A model generated the notes under the pieces. It searched no databases. It had not been told where the DNA came from and worked only from the letters and a program-made list of their open reading frames with translations. This document shows, piece by piece, positions 14,266 to 23,045 of a stretch of DNA of 29,900 bases. Both the position numbers and the translations under genes were made by a program. This stretch comes from Deltaproteobacteria bacterium. Its GTDB lineage: Bacteria > Desulfobacterota > Desulfobacteria > Desulfobacterales > Desulfatirhabdiaceae. Position 1 is the stretch's first letter. Every line of letters begins with the position of its first letter. The stretch spans positions 1 to 29,900 of the forward strand of contig JAJYBO010000003.1 in assembly GCA_021778975.1 (NCBI GenBank), in the 5' to 3' direction.

Positions 14266-17200
14266 ATGGATCGGGAAATCCCGTACAACTACACATCCGC
14301 GGACGATGCCCAGATCGTCAAACATCTTCTGGGGAAAGACGCCTGGTATGCGCTCGAAAAACTGCGCTACCGAAGGGTCAAGGGCAGACTGCTGAGACTG
14401 CTCCTGCGCTTTGTGGGAGACGTCTTCATCCTGCGCCGTAATCCGTTCATTTATCAGGAACTCATCGAGGACGCCGTCCGGCGTCGCCGGTTTCTGAAAT
14501 CCGCCGCGGACGATCTTCGGACCGTCAAAAACCATCTGGACGCCCATCCGGACGAGCAGGTCGTTATCACCGCATGTCAGACGCTTCTCTGTGATCTGGA
14601 CGCCGAGCTTTCCGGCGCCAGGGAAAGACGGGCGCGCATCCGCCAGTCGCTGGGCGCCGTCATCGGCGAAGAAAACATCTGCTTCGATCCGTTTTCCATC
14701 ATCAGTCACGCCACCGATGCGACGGACTGGCGGCTCCATCTGCCGCTGGCCGTTGTCTATCCATCCAAAGAGGCTCAGATACCTCTGTTAATGAACGCCA
14801 TATCCGCATTGAAGCTGCGGATCATTCCTCGTGGCGCCGGCACCGGCCTTACCGGCGGAAGTGTTCCGGTGGCCTCCGATTGCGTGGTGCTCAACACCGA
14901 GAAACTCAACCGGATTCATGGTGTTTTTAAGACCGAAATCCGGTATCCGGATCACCGGAGCGAAAGCGCGGCGGTCATCCGCCTCGAAACCGGCGTCATC
15001 ACCGAACAGGCCATGTCCTGCGCCGCAAAATACGCCCTTGTGTTCGCCACAGATCCCACCAGCGCCTGGGCTTCGAGCATCGGCGGCAATATCGCCGAGA
15101 ACGCCGGCGGCAAGACCGCGGTTCTCTGGGGTACGGCCATTGACAACCTGCTGTCATACCGCATCGTCATGCCCCAGGGCCGATTGCTGACCGTAAGACG
15201 CCTTCATCATCCGCTGCGCAAAATCCTTCCGGGGGATGAAGTACTCTTCGAAATCACGGACAGCAGCGGAAAACGGGTGCAGATCGTTTCTCTGGACGCA
15301 TCGGAGATCCGCACGCCGGGTCTGGGAAAGGATATCACCAATAAGGCGCTGCGCGGCCTTCCGGGGATTCAGAAAGAAGGCACCGACGGCGTCATCACCT
15401 CGGCGGAATTCATTCTGCACCCGGCGTATCCACACAAAACCACCTGCTGCCTCGAGTTTTTTGGGGAAGACATGGATGAGGCCAGCCGCGTTATCGTGGA
15501 TATTTCCGAAGCCTTCGTCAATCAGGGTGAGGAAGCGCTCATGGCGCTGGAGCATTTTGACGAGGAGTATGTCCGGGCAATCGGCTACAAGGTCAAGGCG
15601 CCCAGAACCAGCCTTCCCAAAGCCGTTTTGCTGATTGATATTGTCGGTCATACCGCGGAACAGGTGGCGCGGGGACAGCAGCGCCTCAACGCCCTGCTGT
15701 CGCCATATCCCAACACCTGCCTGTTTACCGCAAGAGATGCGGCGGAAGGTCGCGCATTCTGGCAGGACAGAAAGCGGCTGGGCGCTATCGCCGCTCGCAC
15801 CAACGCCTTTAAGCTCAACGAGGATATCGTGCTTCCGCTGCGCAATCTGGCGGATTTCGCAACATTTGTTGATATCTACAACGGAGAGGAAGACCGCTAT
15901 AATCAGAAAACCATTGTCTGGCAGATCGGGGCATGGTTGAAAGAACTGACCAGCATCGAAGACCCCCAATGGCTGAACGATCGCATCACCGCCTCGCAGG
16001 AGCTGTGCCGAGAGACGATCGCGCAACTGGAATTCGCCGGAAAAGAAGCGCTGCGGGACGAAAAACACCTGCGGCGTCTGCTGGATGAGTTGGACGGCCT
16101 GTTTCATGGCAACGAAGCTATCTGTGATAACGTCAGAGAATATTATGCGGACATCCGGCGCCGCCTGATCGTGATCGCCACCCACATGCACGCGGGGGAT
16201 GGCAATGTGCATGTCAACATCCCGGTTTTTTCCAATGACCGGGAGATGATGAACCGCGCCGCGGAGACAGCGGACGCCGTCATGTCCAAAGCAGTGGAAC
16301 TGGACGGTGTCGTCAGCGGAGAACACGGCATCGGGTTCACCAAACTGAAATATCTGGAACCCCGGAAGCTGAAAGCGCTTTCCGAGTATCGCCGCCAGGT
16401 GGATCCTGAGGGTGTCATGAATCCCGGAAAATTGGACGATATGGAGATTCCGGAGAAGGTGTTCGCGGCTTCCTTTAATTTATTGGGACTTGAGGCCAGA
16501 ATTCTCCAGCATGGTTCTCTGGAAACCCTTGCGGAAAAAATTTCCCGGTGTATCCGCTGCGGCCGCTGCAAGGCGGACTGCTGCGTTTTTTATCCCGCCG
16601 GAAATCTTTTTTTTCATCCCAGAAACAAGAATCTGGCCGTTGCGTCCTTGATCGAGGCGCTGCTTTACGACACCCAGCGTTCCCATTCCACCCGGTTCGA
16701 GCTGCTGCGCTATCTGGAGGAAATCGCGGATCACTGCACCATCTGTCATAAATGTCTGCCGCCCTGCCCGGTGCATATCGACACCGGCGAGGTTTCCATT
16801 CTGGAGCGGGAAATTCTGCAGGCGTTCCGCTACAAACACACCCCGCCCGCCGTCCACCTTACGCTGGCCTACCTGGAGAATCGTTCCAGGCCCGCCAACC
16901 GGATGCTTCGGAAAGTCATGCTGGAATGGGGAACCACTGTTCAGCGGACTGGCTGGCGTTTTCTAAAAGCATCAGGGCTTTCGGCGCGGTTACGTATGCT
17001 GCCGGGTGCGGGTTATCTGGCAGCGCCCATGACACCCGTGTCTCGCAGCGCGCTTCGTGACGTGTTGCCACAATCCCAGAATCACGCCCTGTGCATCGAA
17101 CCTCCGGAATCTGCGGTTTCTACGGTGTTTTATTTTCCGGGCTGCGGCTCCGAACGGCTTTTTTCCAATATCGCCAAAGCGGCGATTTACCTTCTGCTGA

Positions 17201-17871
17201 AAAACCGGATTCGGGTGGTGTTGCCGCCAGCGTTTTTATGCTGCGGCTATCCGGCCCATGTCAACTCCAAACCCCAGGTCCGGGACAGGGAGATTTTGAG
17301 AAACGCCATCATTTTCAGCCAGATTCGTGAAATGCTGGGGTACCTGTCGTTCGACGCCTGCGTGGTCACATGCGGCACCTGCCGGGAAGCTCTCCGGCGC
17401 ATGGATGTCGGTCAGATATTTGCCTGCGACATTTTCGATGTCTGCCAGTTTTTGTTTGCGTCCGGAACGGTTTTTCAGACGGACGTATCGTGTCTGTACC
17501 ACCGTCCCTGCCATGATTCGATGGACGGCCAGGGACAGGCGCTGCTCGAAACCGCGGCAGGGTATCATGTCGTTCCTGCGCCTCACTGCTGTTCCGAAGC
17601 CGGAACCCTGTCGTTGAGCCGTCCGGATATCGCATCCGCCATGCGCGGCCGGAAACGTCAGGCGCTGTCTGAAGCCGTTTCCGGGCATTGCGGCGCACCG
17701 ATACGGCTGATTACCCACTGTCCTTCATGCTTGCAGGGGCTGGGGCGCAGCGCCGATCTGAACGTTCTGCCCCGGCATATTGTCGAAGACCTGGCCATTC
17801 ATCTCGGCGGGAATATCTGGGACAAAGAAGCCGTTCAGATGATCCGGACGGCGGAACGCGTGATTTTCTAA
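14266..17871 (+). CDS. FAD-linked oxidoreductase with FeS and CCG domains (DUF3683 type)
   Basis: This is a fusion of about 1201 residues. The N-terminal 130 residues match the DUF3683 start (MDREIPYNYTSADD). A PCMH-type FAD-binding domain follows (about 160-300; RGAGTGLTGGSVP, SSIGGNIAENAGG). A GlcD/DLD-like C-terminal domain comes next (to about 720; HMHAGDGNVHVNIPV near 640, SGEHGIG near 683), then two ferredoxin motifs (CIRCGRC near 762, CTICHKCLPPCP near 824) and two CCG domains. The first CCG domain reads FPGCGSE...CCGYP; the second is altered to CCSEAG. It probably oxidises a 2-hydroxyacid such as lactate, but the substrate is not shown. The ATG at 14266 is preferred over a GTG at 14254. 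Confidence 0.87.
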   Translation: MDREIPYNYTSADDAQIVKHLLGKDAWYALEKLRYRRVKGRLLRLLLRFVGDVFILRRNPFIYQELIEDAVRRRRFLKSAADDLRTVKNHLDAHPDEQVVITACQTLLCDLDAELSGARERRARIRQSLGAVIGEENICFDPFSIISHATDATDWRLHLPLAVVYPSKEAQIPLLMNAISALKLRIIPRGAGTGLTGGSVPVASDCVVLNTEKLNRIHGVFKTEIRYPDHRSESAAVIRLETGVITEQAMSCAAKYALVFATDPTSAWASSIGGNIAENAGGKTAVLWGTAIDNLLSYRIVMPQGRLLTVRRLHHPLRKILPGDEVLFEITDSSGKRVQIVSLDASEIRTPGLGKDITNKALRGLPGIQKEGTDGVITSAEFILHPAYPHKTTCCLEFFGEDMDEASRVIVDISEAFVNQGEEALMALEHFDEEYVRAIGYKVKAPRTSLPKAVLLIDIVGHTAEQVARGQQRLNALLSPYPNTCLFTARDAAEGRAFWQDRKRLGAIAARTNAFKLNEDIVLPLRNLADFATFVDIYNGEEDRYNQKTIVWQIGAWLKELTSIEDPQWLNDRITASQELCRETIAQLEFAGKEALRDEKHLRRLLDELDGLFHGNEAICDNVREYYADIRRRLIVIATHMHAGDGNVHVNIPVFSNDREMMNRAAETADAVMSKAVELDGVVSGEHGIGFTKLKYLEPRKLKALSEYRRQVDPEGVMNPGKLDDMEIPEKVFAASFNLLGLEARILQHGSLETLAEKISRCIRCGRCKADCCVFYPAGNLFFHPRNKNLAVASLIEALLYDTQRSHSTRFELLRYLEEIADHCTICHKCLPPCPVHIDTGEVSILEREILQAFRYKHTPPAVHLTLAYLENRSRPANRMLRKVMLEWGTTVQRTGWRFLKASGLSARLRMLPGAGYLAAPMTPVSRSALRDVLPQSQNHALCIEPPESAVSTVFYFPGCGSERLFSNIAKAAIYLLLKNRIRVVLPPAFLCCGYPAHVNSKPQVRDREILRNAIIFSQIREMLGYLSFDACVVTCGTCREALRRMDVGQIFACDIFDVCQFLFASGTVFQTDVSCLYHRPCHDSMDGQGQALLETAAGYHVVPAPHCCSEAGTLSLSRPDIASAMRGRKRQALSEAVSGHCGAPIRLITHCPSCLQGLGRSADLNVLPRHIVEDLAIHLGGNIWDKEAVQMIRTAERVIF

Positions 17872-17934
17872 TCCTCAGCGTCCATTCCACTCAGGCAACT
17901 CATTTGTGTTTGCCCTGAATCTCATGTTGCCAGA

Positions 17935-17955
17935 GGGCGATCGCAAGGATCGCCC
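17935..17955 (+). repeat. GGGCGATC / GATCGCCC intergenic palindrome
   Basis: This is a perfect 8-bp inverted repeat with loop GCAAG, followed by CCTAC. It belongs to a type of GTAGGGGCGA-like short repeat seen between genes in many genomes. It sits 64 nt after the oxidoreductase stop and could fold in RNA, but has no U-tract directly after it. The rest of 17872-18105 holds only the candidate promoter listed next. Confidence 0.5.
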
Positions 17956-17993
17956 CTACTTGTTATGTCTTCCCTTAGGGGAGAGTTGCCTTA

Positions 17994-18018
17994 TGTAACC
18001 AGATGCATACTTTCCGTC
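17994..18018 (+). promoter_or_regulatory. Candidate ECF-type (autoregulatory) promoter
   Basis: TGTAAC (17994-17999) and CGTC (18015-18018) are spaced by 15 nt, close to the TGAAAC/CGTC pattern of many ECF sigma promoters. It lies upstream of the peptide, sigma and anti-sigma genes, where self-activation would be expected. Both elements are short and the spacing is 1 nt below the common value, so this is tentative. Confidence 0.3.
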
Positions 18019-18105
18019 TCATTAAACATGTATGAGAAAGAACAGACGTATCGTTCAACCATCGCCAATAATCTGTTGCCCTGTCGAACAAGAAGGAGTA
18101 ATACC

Positions 18106-18195
18106 ATGAAAGAAATTTTGATCGTACTGGCGGTTGTGGCGGGATGGATAGTCCTGCAGGCATATATACTGCCTAAACTTGGAGTTTCCACATGA
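18106..18195 (+). CDS. 29-residue single-helix membrane peptide
   Basis: A short reading frame begins MKEILIVLAVVAGWIV and ends PKLGVST. The start has an excellent ribosome-binding site (AAGGAG, 7 nt before the ATG), which is the main reason to call it. Residues about 4-23 form one hydrophobic helix with a lysine on each side, consistent with an inner-membrane miniprotein. It lies 37 nt before the ECF sigma factor start on the same strand. A longer open frame reaching back to 17965 covers a region that looks non-coding. The function is unknown; a link to the sigma/anti-sigma pair is inferred from position only. Confidence 0.65.
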   Translation: MKEILIVLAVVAGWIVLQAYILPKLGVST

Positions 18196-18232
18196 ATGAA
18201 AGATGCCTGTCAGGTGACGGGCAAGAAAGTGA

Positions 18233-18847
18233 ATGCCGAACCCATCAGACCCAAAGATCAAACAGGACGATGATTTCGAGTTGATTCAAGCGATCAACGC
18301 CGGCCACACGGAGCTGTTTCCAGAGCTGGTGAGCCGATATGAGCGCAAGCTGTATAATTTCGGTATGCGGATGTGCCGCGACGTTCAGGATGCGGAAGAT
18401 ATGTTGCAAGATACATTCCTGAACGTTTTCAGATATCTGAAGGATTTTCGTTACGAAACCAGATTCAAGAACTGGCTTTATCGTATCGCTACCAGCACCT
18501 GTCTGAAAAAACGAAGAAAATCCCGCTTTGCTCCGGAAAGAGAGTTGTCACTGGATGAATTCCTTCCGAGGGAAGAGGCGGAGATTCCGGTTCAAACACC
18601 GGCGTGGGCGTCGCTGCCCTTAGATCAGCTTTTAAACGAAGAACTGTCATCCATTATTAAAGAAAGCATCCAGTCGCTTCCTGAAAATTATCGTCTGGTG
18701 CTGGTGCTGCGGGATATCGAAGGATTCAGTACCGCCGAAACGGCTCAGGTGCTGGGGCTGACCCCTGAAAATATCAAGGTAAGGCTGCACCGGGCGCGTC
18801 TTTTTCTCAGAGAGAAACTGAAAGATTATTTTTCCCATGACGCATGA
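18233..18847 (+). CDS. ECF-type RNA polymerase sigma factor
   Basis: This 204-residue sigma-70 family protein has only regions 2 and 4. Region 2 spans about 25-90 (LVSRYERKLYNFGMRMC, DAEDMLQDTFLNVFRYL, NWLYRIATSTCLKKRRK). Region 4 spans about 140-198 (LPENYRLVLVLRDIEGFSTAETAQVLGL, VRLHRARLFLREKL). It would direct RNA polymerase to a small stress or envelope regulon when released by the anti-sigma factor. The start at 18233 has only a weak purine-rich site, so translation may depend on the upstream peptide. The end overlaps the anti-sigma start by 11 nt, the usual arrangement for equimolar synthesis. Confidence 0.93.
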   Translation: MPNPSDPKIKQDDDFELIQAINAGHTELFPELVSRYERKLYNFGMRMCRDVQDAEDMLQDTFLNVFRYLKDFRYETRFKNWLYRIATSTCLKKRRKSRFAPERELSLDEFLPREEAEIPVQTPAWASLPLDQLLNEELSSIIKESIQSLPENYRLVLVLRDIEGFSTAETAQVLGLTPENIKVRLHRARLFLREKLKDYFSHDA

Positions 18848-19115
18848 CCCGTCACACACAGCATGTCTGGAATTGTTCGAAAAGCTGTCGGAGTATCTCG
18901 ACGATGAACTGGATGAACAGATATGCCGGCAAATCGAAGCCCATGCCAGCACGTGCGTCGCTTGCAGAGCGTGTTTAGAAACCCTCCGACAGACGGTCGC
19001 GCTGTGCCGCGCCATGAGACGGACAGAAGCGTCAGTACCGGGCGCTTTTTCGGATCGCTGGAAGGAATATATCCGAAAAATGGCGTCCGAGGCAATGTCT
19101 CCCCATAAATCCTGA
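18837..19115 (+). CDS. Zinc-finger anti-sigma factor (zf-HC2), soluble
   Basis: The protein has 92 residues. C10 with LFEKLSEYLDDELDE and the HASTCVAC motif (HxxxCxxC, about 35-42) form the zinc-binding anti-sigma (ZAS) domain that clamps ECF sigma factors. No hydrophobic segment follows, so it is cytoplasmic, unlike the membrane-spanning RsiW/RseA type; soluble ZAS proteins such as RsrA sense redox through these cysteines. The overlap with the sigma gene identifies its partner. Confidence 0.88.
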   Translation: MTHDPSHTACLELFEKLSEYLDDELDEQICRQIEAHASTCVACRACLETLRQTVALCRAMRRTEASVPGAFSDRWKEYIRKMASEAMSPHKS

Positions 19116-19181
19116 CCGAAGTGACATCTATCGAGCAAAGTCCGTGTGGTGAGATTTTGATCGGTTTTATCGAAATTCATT

Positions 19182-20420
19182 GTGAAACTTCCACAAATGA
19201 CGTTCATTCCCAAATGGTCGCAACTGGCGCTATCCACGCGGCGGCTTCTCGCGGCGCGTTTTTGGCGAAGTATCAGCCAGGGAACGCTGGTGGTGGATCT
19301 GGCGCTTTTTCTTCATGCGCTGGGATGGCATGGCGCTTCCATCGGTATGGTGCTGGGTGCGGGCGGGCTGACGGGCGCGGGGCTGAACCTTCTGGTTGGG
19401 CTTATCAGCGACCGCTGGCGGCGTAAACCCTTTCTCATCGCTTATGAAGTCCTCACCTGTATCTGCGCGCTGACAGCCATTATCGCTACAAATTCCGCGC
19501 TGCTTTCCATCGCGATCATTCTGGGGGGCTTTGGCAGGGGCGCTAACGGAGCCGCCGGTCCATTTGCGCCTGCGGAACAGGCCTGGCTTGCTGAAGCCGT
19601 TCCTGCAGAATCCAGAGGCATGGTGTATAGTGTCAACACGGCCATTGGTTTCTTTGGAATGACGCTTGGCGCGCTGGCGGCGGCGGCGCCGCCGTTTTTA
19701 GCGCCGGTCATGGGCGTGGCGGCAAGTTTTCGGCCTTTGTTTGGCCTGGTGCTTCTGGGAAACGCCGTCAACCTCGTCTTGCTGACCCAAACCCCGGAGG
19801 TTCACAAAACACATCCGGTGAGACCCCAAAAATCAAAAAGCAATTCCGTCCAGCGTCAGACCGAAAATGATTTCCTGCTGCGCCTTGTTGTCCTCAATGC
19901 CTTCAATGGTCTGGCCATCGGGTTGACAGGGCCGCTGATGGCGTATTGGTTTGCAAAACGATTTCACATCGGCCCCTCCGCCATTGGCCCGGTGCTGGCG
20001 GTGACATTCGCCGTGACCGGACTTGCGGCTCTGGCGGTCGGTAAAATGACGCGGGAGATCGGTCTTGTCCGGGCCGTCGTATGGGGGCGCGGCGGCGGAC
20101 TTTTACTGCTGCTGCTGCTGCCCGTTATGCCGTATTATTGGCTGGCCTCCCTGATTTACATCCTTCGTTCCGCGCTGAACCGGGGTACGGTGGGCGCCCG
20201 GCAGGCGCTGGTCATGACCGCGGTCCGCGATGACCGCCGCAGTTTTGCAGCCAGTCTCAATGCTCTTTCCATGCAACTGCCGCAGTCTTTGGGGCCGGCC
20301 ATTGCCGGCGCGCTCATTGGCGCCGGATGGTTCGCCACGCCATTTTATCTGGCCGCCGCCCTTCAAGGCGTTTATGTCTGGTTTTACGGTCGTGTGTTTG
20401 CGCCGTTTGAGCGAACCTGA
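19182..20420 (+). CDS. Major facilitator superfamily transporter
   Basis: This 412-residue protein has about 12 hydrophobic segments in two halves and the MFS loop motif between helices 2 and 3 (LLVGLISDRWRRKPFLIAYE). Similar proteins export drugs or metabolites with protons; the substrate cannot be inferred. The start is uncertain: a GTG at 19182 and an ATG at 19197 are in frame and neither has a strong ribosome-binding site. It follows the anti-sigma gene by 66 nt with no terminator between, so it may belong to that operon. It is convergent with hdrA; 20421-20548 holds the hdrA terminator tail and no clear plus-strand terminator. Confidence 0.85.
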   Translation: MKLPQMTFIPKWSQLALSTRRLLAARFWRSISQGTLVVDLALFLHALGWHGASIGMVLGAGGLTGAGLNLLVGLISDRWRRKPFLIAYEVLTCICALTAIIATNSALLSIAIILGGFGRGANGAAGPFAPAEQAWLAEAVPAESRGMVYSVNTAIGFFGMTLGALAAAAPPFLAPVMGVAASFRPLFGLVLLGNAVNLVLLTQTPEVHKTHPVRPQKSKSNSVQRQTENDFLLRLVVLNAFNGLAIGLTGPLMAYWFAKRFHIGPSAIGPVLAVTFAVTGLAALAVGKMTREIGLVRAVVWGRGGGLLLLLLLPVMPYYWLASLIYILRSALNRGTVGARQALVMTAVRDDRRSFAASLNALSMQLPQSLGPAIAGALIGAGWFATPFYLAAALQGVYVWFYGRVFAPFERT

Positions 20421-20520
20421 CCATCTGCGCCTCTGCTGCTCATGAGATACTGCATATCCACCAGATTCAGGGTTCTGCTGAGAACGACAATTGTCATTAT
20501 CAATCCCCCCGCTTGGGTTA

Positions 20521-20575
20521 AGGAAAAATTATAAAAAAATAAGCTAAATCAATATGTTGGCTTCAACATATTGAT
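20521..20575 (-). terminator. Intrinsic terminator of the kor-hdr operon, stem overlapping the hdrA stop codon
   Basis: A perfect 12-bp stem (20548-20559 with 20564-20575, 4-nt loop) is formed by the last codons and stop of hdrA. On the minus strand it is followed by TTAGCTTATTTTTTTATAATTTTT. The stem is AT-rich but long and exact, and the U-rich tail is strong. Confidence 0.65.
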
Positions 20576-22963
20576 CGTATCGGCAATTTCGGAGGCGGTA
20601 ACGGTTTGGCGAAGCGCCTCGATGCGGTGCATCGTGTCCGAAAAACGGATGCCTTCCGCCGCGCTGATCCATTCCAGTTGAAGACGTTCTGGTCGAATGC
20701 CGCGTTTGGCCATTTTTTTGTGAATTTTTTCGATGCGCTTCTTCGTCCAGTGGTTGGCATCAATATAGTGGCAATCTCCGATGTGACAGCCGCTGACAAG
20801 AATTACCGGTGCGCCTTTGGCAAAGCCCTCCCAGATAAACTTTTCATCAACACGGCCGGAACACATGGTGCGAATAAGACGGACATTGGGGGGATATTGA
20901 AGTCTGGATACCCCGGCATAATCGGCGCCAGCGTATGAACACCAGTTGCAGGCAAAAGCCAGAATCTTTTCTTGCGGAACTTCGGCCAGTAGTGCATCCA
21001 CCTGATTCAGAATCTGTGTATCCGTAAAATGATTCATGATGATGGCGTCAAACGGACACTCGGCCGCGCAGGTACCGCATCCGGCGCAGGCCGCGGTATT
21101 GACCACCGCCGCTGTTTTCTTTTGAACATCCACGGTAATGGCGTGATATGGACAAACTTCCGCGCACCGGCCGCAGGATTTGCACTGGTCTGCGATAACT
21201 TCCGATGTGATGGGATCTGTCAGGATTTCCCCCTTGTGCATGAGGCGGATAGCCCTGGCCGCGGCGGCCGATGCCTGCGTCACGCTGTCCTTGATGTCCT
21301 TGGGGCTTTCCGCGCATCCGGCGTAAAATATACCTCGCGTCGCGGCATCAACCGGCTGCAGTTTGGGGTGCGCTTCCAAGAAAAAACCGTCGGGCGTCAA
21401 TTGCAGACCCAGCATTTCCTGAAGTTTCCGGGCGCTTTCAGGTGGTTTCATGCCAACGGCCAGCACCAGCATGTCCAGATCGTAAAAGATGACAGCGCCG
21501 GAGGCTGCGTTTTCGACCGCCACCCGAAAACCACCTTCCGGCGTTTCCTCGACAGTTCCTGGAAGACCGCGCAAATATTGAACCCCCAGCCTTCGACTTC
21601 TTGTATAAAGGTCTTCGAACCCCTTGCCAAAGGCCCGGATATCCATATAAAAAACCTTGATATCCATGTCTGGATAGTGTTCTTTGAGCGCCAGCGTACT
21701 TTTGATCGTGTTCATACAGCAGACATTGGAGCAGTAAGCGCCGCCTTTCCGGGCAGATCTGGATCCCACACACTGAATGAACCCGATGGATTTCGGGCGC
21801 ATCCGATCTGCCGGACGAACGACTTCCCCCCGCGTCGGCCCCCCTGCATTGATGAGTCTTTCGAATTCAAGGCTGGTCACAACGTTTTCGAAGCGGGTAT
21901 AGCCATACTCATCCATTTCCGTGGGATCATAAACATCCATCCCGGCAGCCACCACAATGGCGCCCACGGTTTCGGTAATCTCTTCATCCGACATGTGAAA
22001 GTCAATACAGCCCTTGCTGCATGCCTCCACGCATTTGGCGCATACCGCGGGGTTATGCCCGAGGCATTCACTGGCGTTGATGACATATGCCGACGGCACC
22101 GCCTGCGGAAAGGGTGAGTAAATTGCCTTCCGGGATGAAAGTCCGTAATTGAAAGCGTCGGGACGCACCACCGGGCAGACCTTCGCACAGTCGCCGCACG
22201 CCGTACAGGCCTTTTCATCCACATACCGGGATTTTTTAAGAATTTTGGCGGTGAAGTTTCCGACATAACCCGTAACATCCACCACTTCGCTCAAGGTATA
22301 AAGTTTGATTCGGGGATGCCGACCGACATCCGTCATTTTGGGACCCAGAATTCAGATGGAGCAATCCATCGTTGGAAACGTCTTGTCCAGCGTCGCCATC
22401 ATCCCGCCGATGGACGGCTTCTTTTCGACCAACACCACCTCAAAGCCGCTGTCCGCGAGATCGAGCGCCGCCTGAATGCCAGCAACCCCGCCGCCGATAA
22501 CCAGCGTTCTCGGGGTCAGCGGCAATGTATCGGGTTCCAGAGGTGTGAGACTTCTGGCGCGGGAAATAGCCATGCGCGTCAAATCAATGGCCTTTTCCGT
22601 CGCAGCGTCGGGATCGTTTTGATGCACCCAACTGCAATGTTCCCGGATATTGGCCATTTCCAGCACATAGGGGTTCAATCCGACAGACTGAACCATTTGC
22701 CGAAATGTAGGCTCATGCAGTCTGGGCGAACAGGAGGCCACCACCACGCGATCCAGGCCATGTTCCAGAATATCAGCCTTGATACTTTGCTGACCGGGTT
22801 CGGAACAGGCATAGGCGATATCTCTGGCGATCTGGACGTCTTCCACGTTCGCCGCCTTTTGGGCCACTTTCTCACAGTCAACGGTTCTGCCGATATTCAG
22901 CCCGCAGTGGCATACATAAACGCCGATGCGGGGACGGGGGGACGAACTATTTGATTTTTCCAT
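20549..22963 (-). CDS. hdrA: Selenocysteine-containing HdrA-MvhD fusion (heterodisulfide-reductase-like flavoprotein)
   Basis: Read through one in-frame TGA (22354-22352, residue 204 = Sec), this is an 804-residue protein. The N-terminal HdrA domain (IGVYVCHCGLNIG) is followed by an FAD Rossmann motif (VIGGGVAGIQAALDLA), KTFPTMDCSI-Sec-ILGPKM and VGRHPRIKLYTLSEV. Ferredoxin-type clusters follow near 251 (CTACGDCAKVCP), about 300-320, 591 (CKSCGRCAEVCP) and 625 (CAGCGTCAAECP). The C-terminal MvhD domain begins at about 665 (CNWCSYAGADYAG, MCSGRVD, GCHIGDCHY). HdrA is the FAD site of flavin-based electron bifurcation. Without read-through the gene would split at the family's conserved Cys into two otherwise intact halves. 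It is last in the kor operon. Confidence 0.9.
22314..22331 (-). promoter_or_regulatory. Bacterial-type SECIS hairpin for the hdrA UGA
   Basis: On the mRNA, GGAUGUC and GGCAUCC pair over 7 bp (one G-U) around the tetraloop GGUC. It begins 20 nt after the UGA, with the loop 27 nt after it. A short stem, GGU(C) in the apical loop and this distance fit SelB-recognised elements such as that of E. coli fdhF. Confidence 0.75.
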
Positions 22964-22982
22964 AATCGGGGACTCGACAATA

Positions 22983-23037
22983 AAAAGTTGATGTTCTCGT
23001 AACCAGTCGAAATTCGGACGGCTTTGTAAAAAGTTAA
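22983..23037 (+). repeat. Dispersed intergenic repeat, partial copy 3
   Basis: The sequence AGTTGATGTTCTCGTAA...AGTCGAA.TTC.GACGGCTT..TAAAAAGTT matches the left part of the full copy (about 11188-11240). It fills most of the gap between the HdrBC-like gene and hdrA inside the kor operon. Only the left end is present. Confidence 0.7.
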
Positions 23038-23045
23038 GCGTGTTT

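Noticed and set aside
15154..16326. Long minus-strand open frame (390 codons) opposite the FAD oxidoreductase
   Set aside because: It is antisense to the FAD-binding and catalytic motifs of the real gene, with no recognisable domain and no ribosome-binding context.
18192..18284. Roughly 30-codon ORF starting at the ATG that overlaps the peptide stop
   Set aside because: It runs out of frame into the sigma gene, has no recognisable features, and is most likely incidental; at best it aids translational coupling.
21029..22117. Plus-strand open frame (362 codons) opposite hdrA
   Set aside because: It is antisense to ferredoxin motifs of hdrA; the composition is that of a shadow frame.
22352..22963. 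hdrA N-terminal half as a separate gene or pseudogene ending at TGA
   Set aside because: The downstream frame continues without shift through residues conserved in HdrA, the TGA is at the conserved Cys, and a SECIS-like hairpin follows. A sequencing error cannot be fully excluded without other data.
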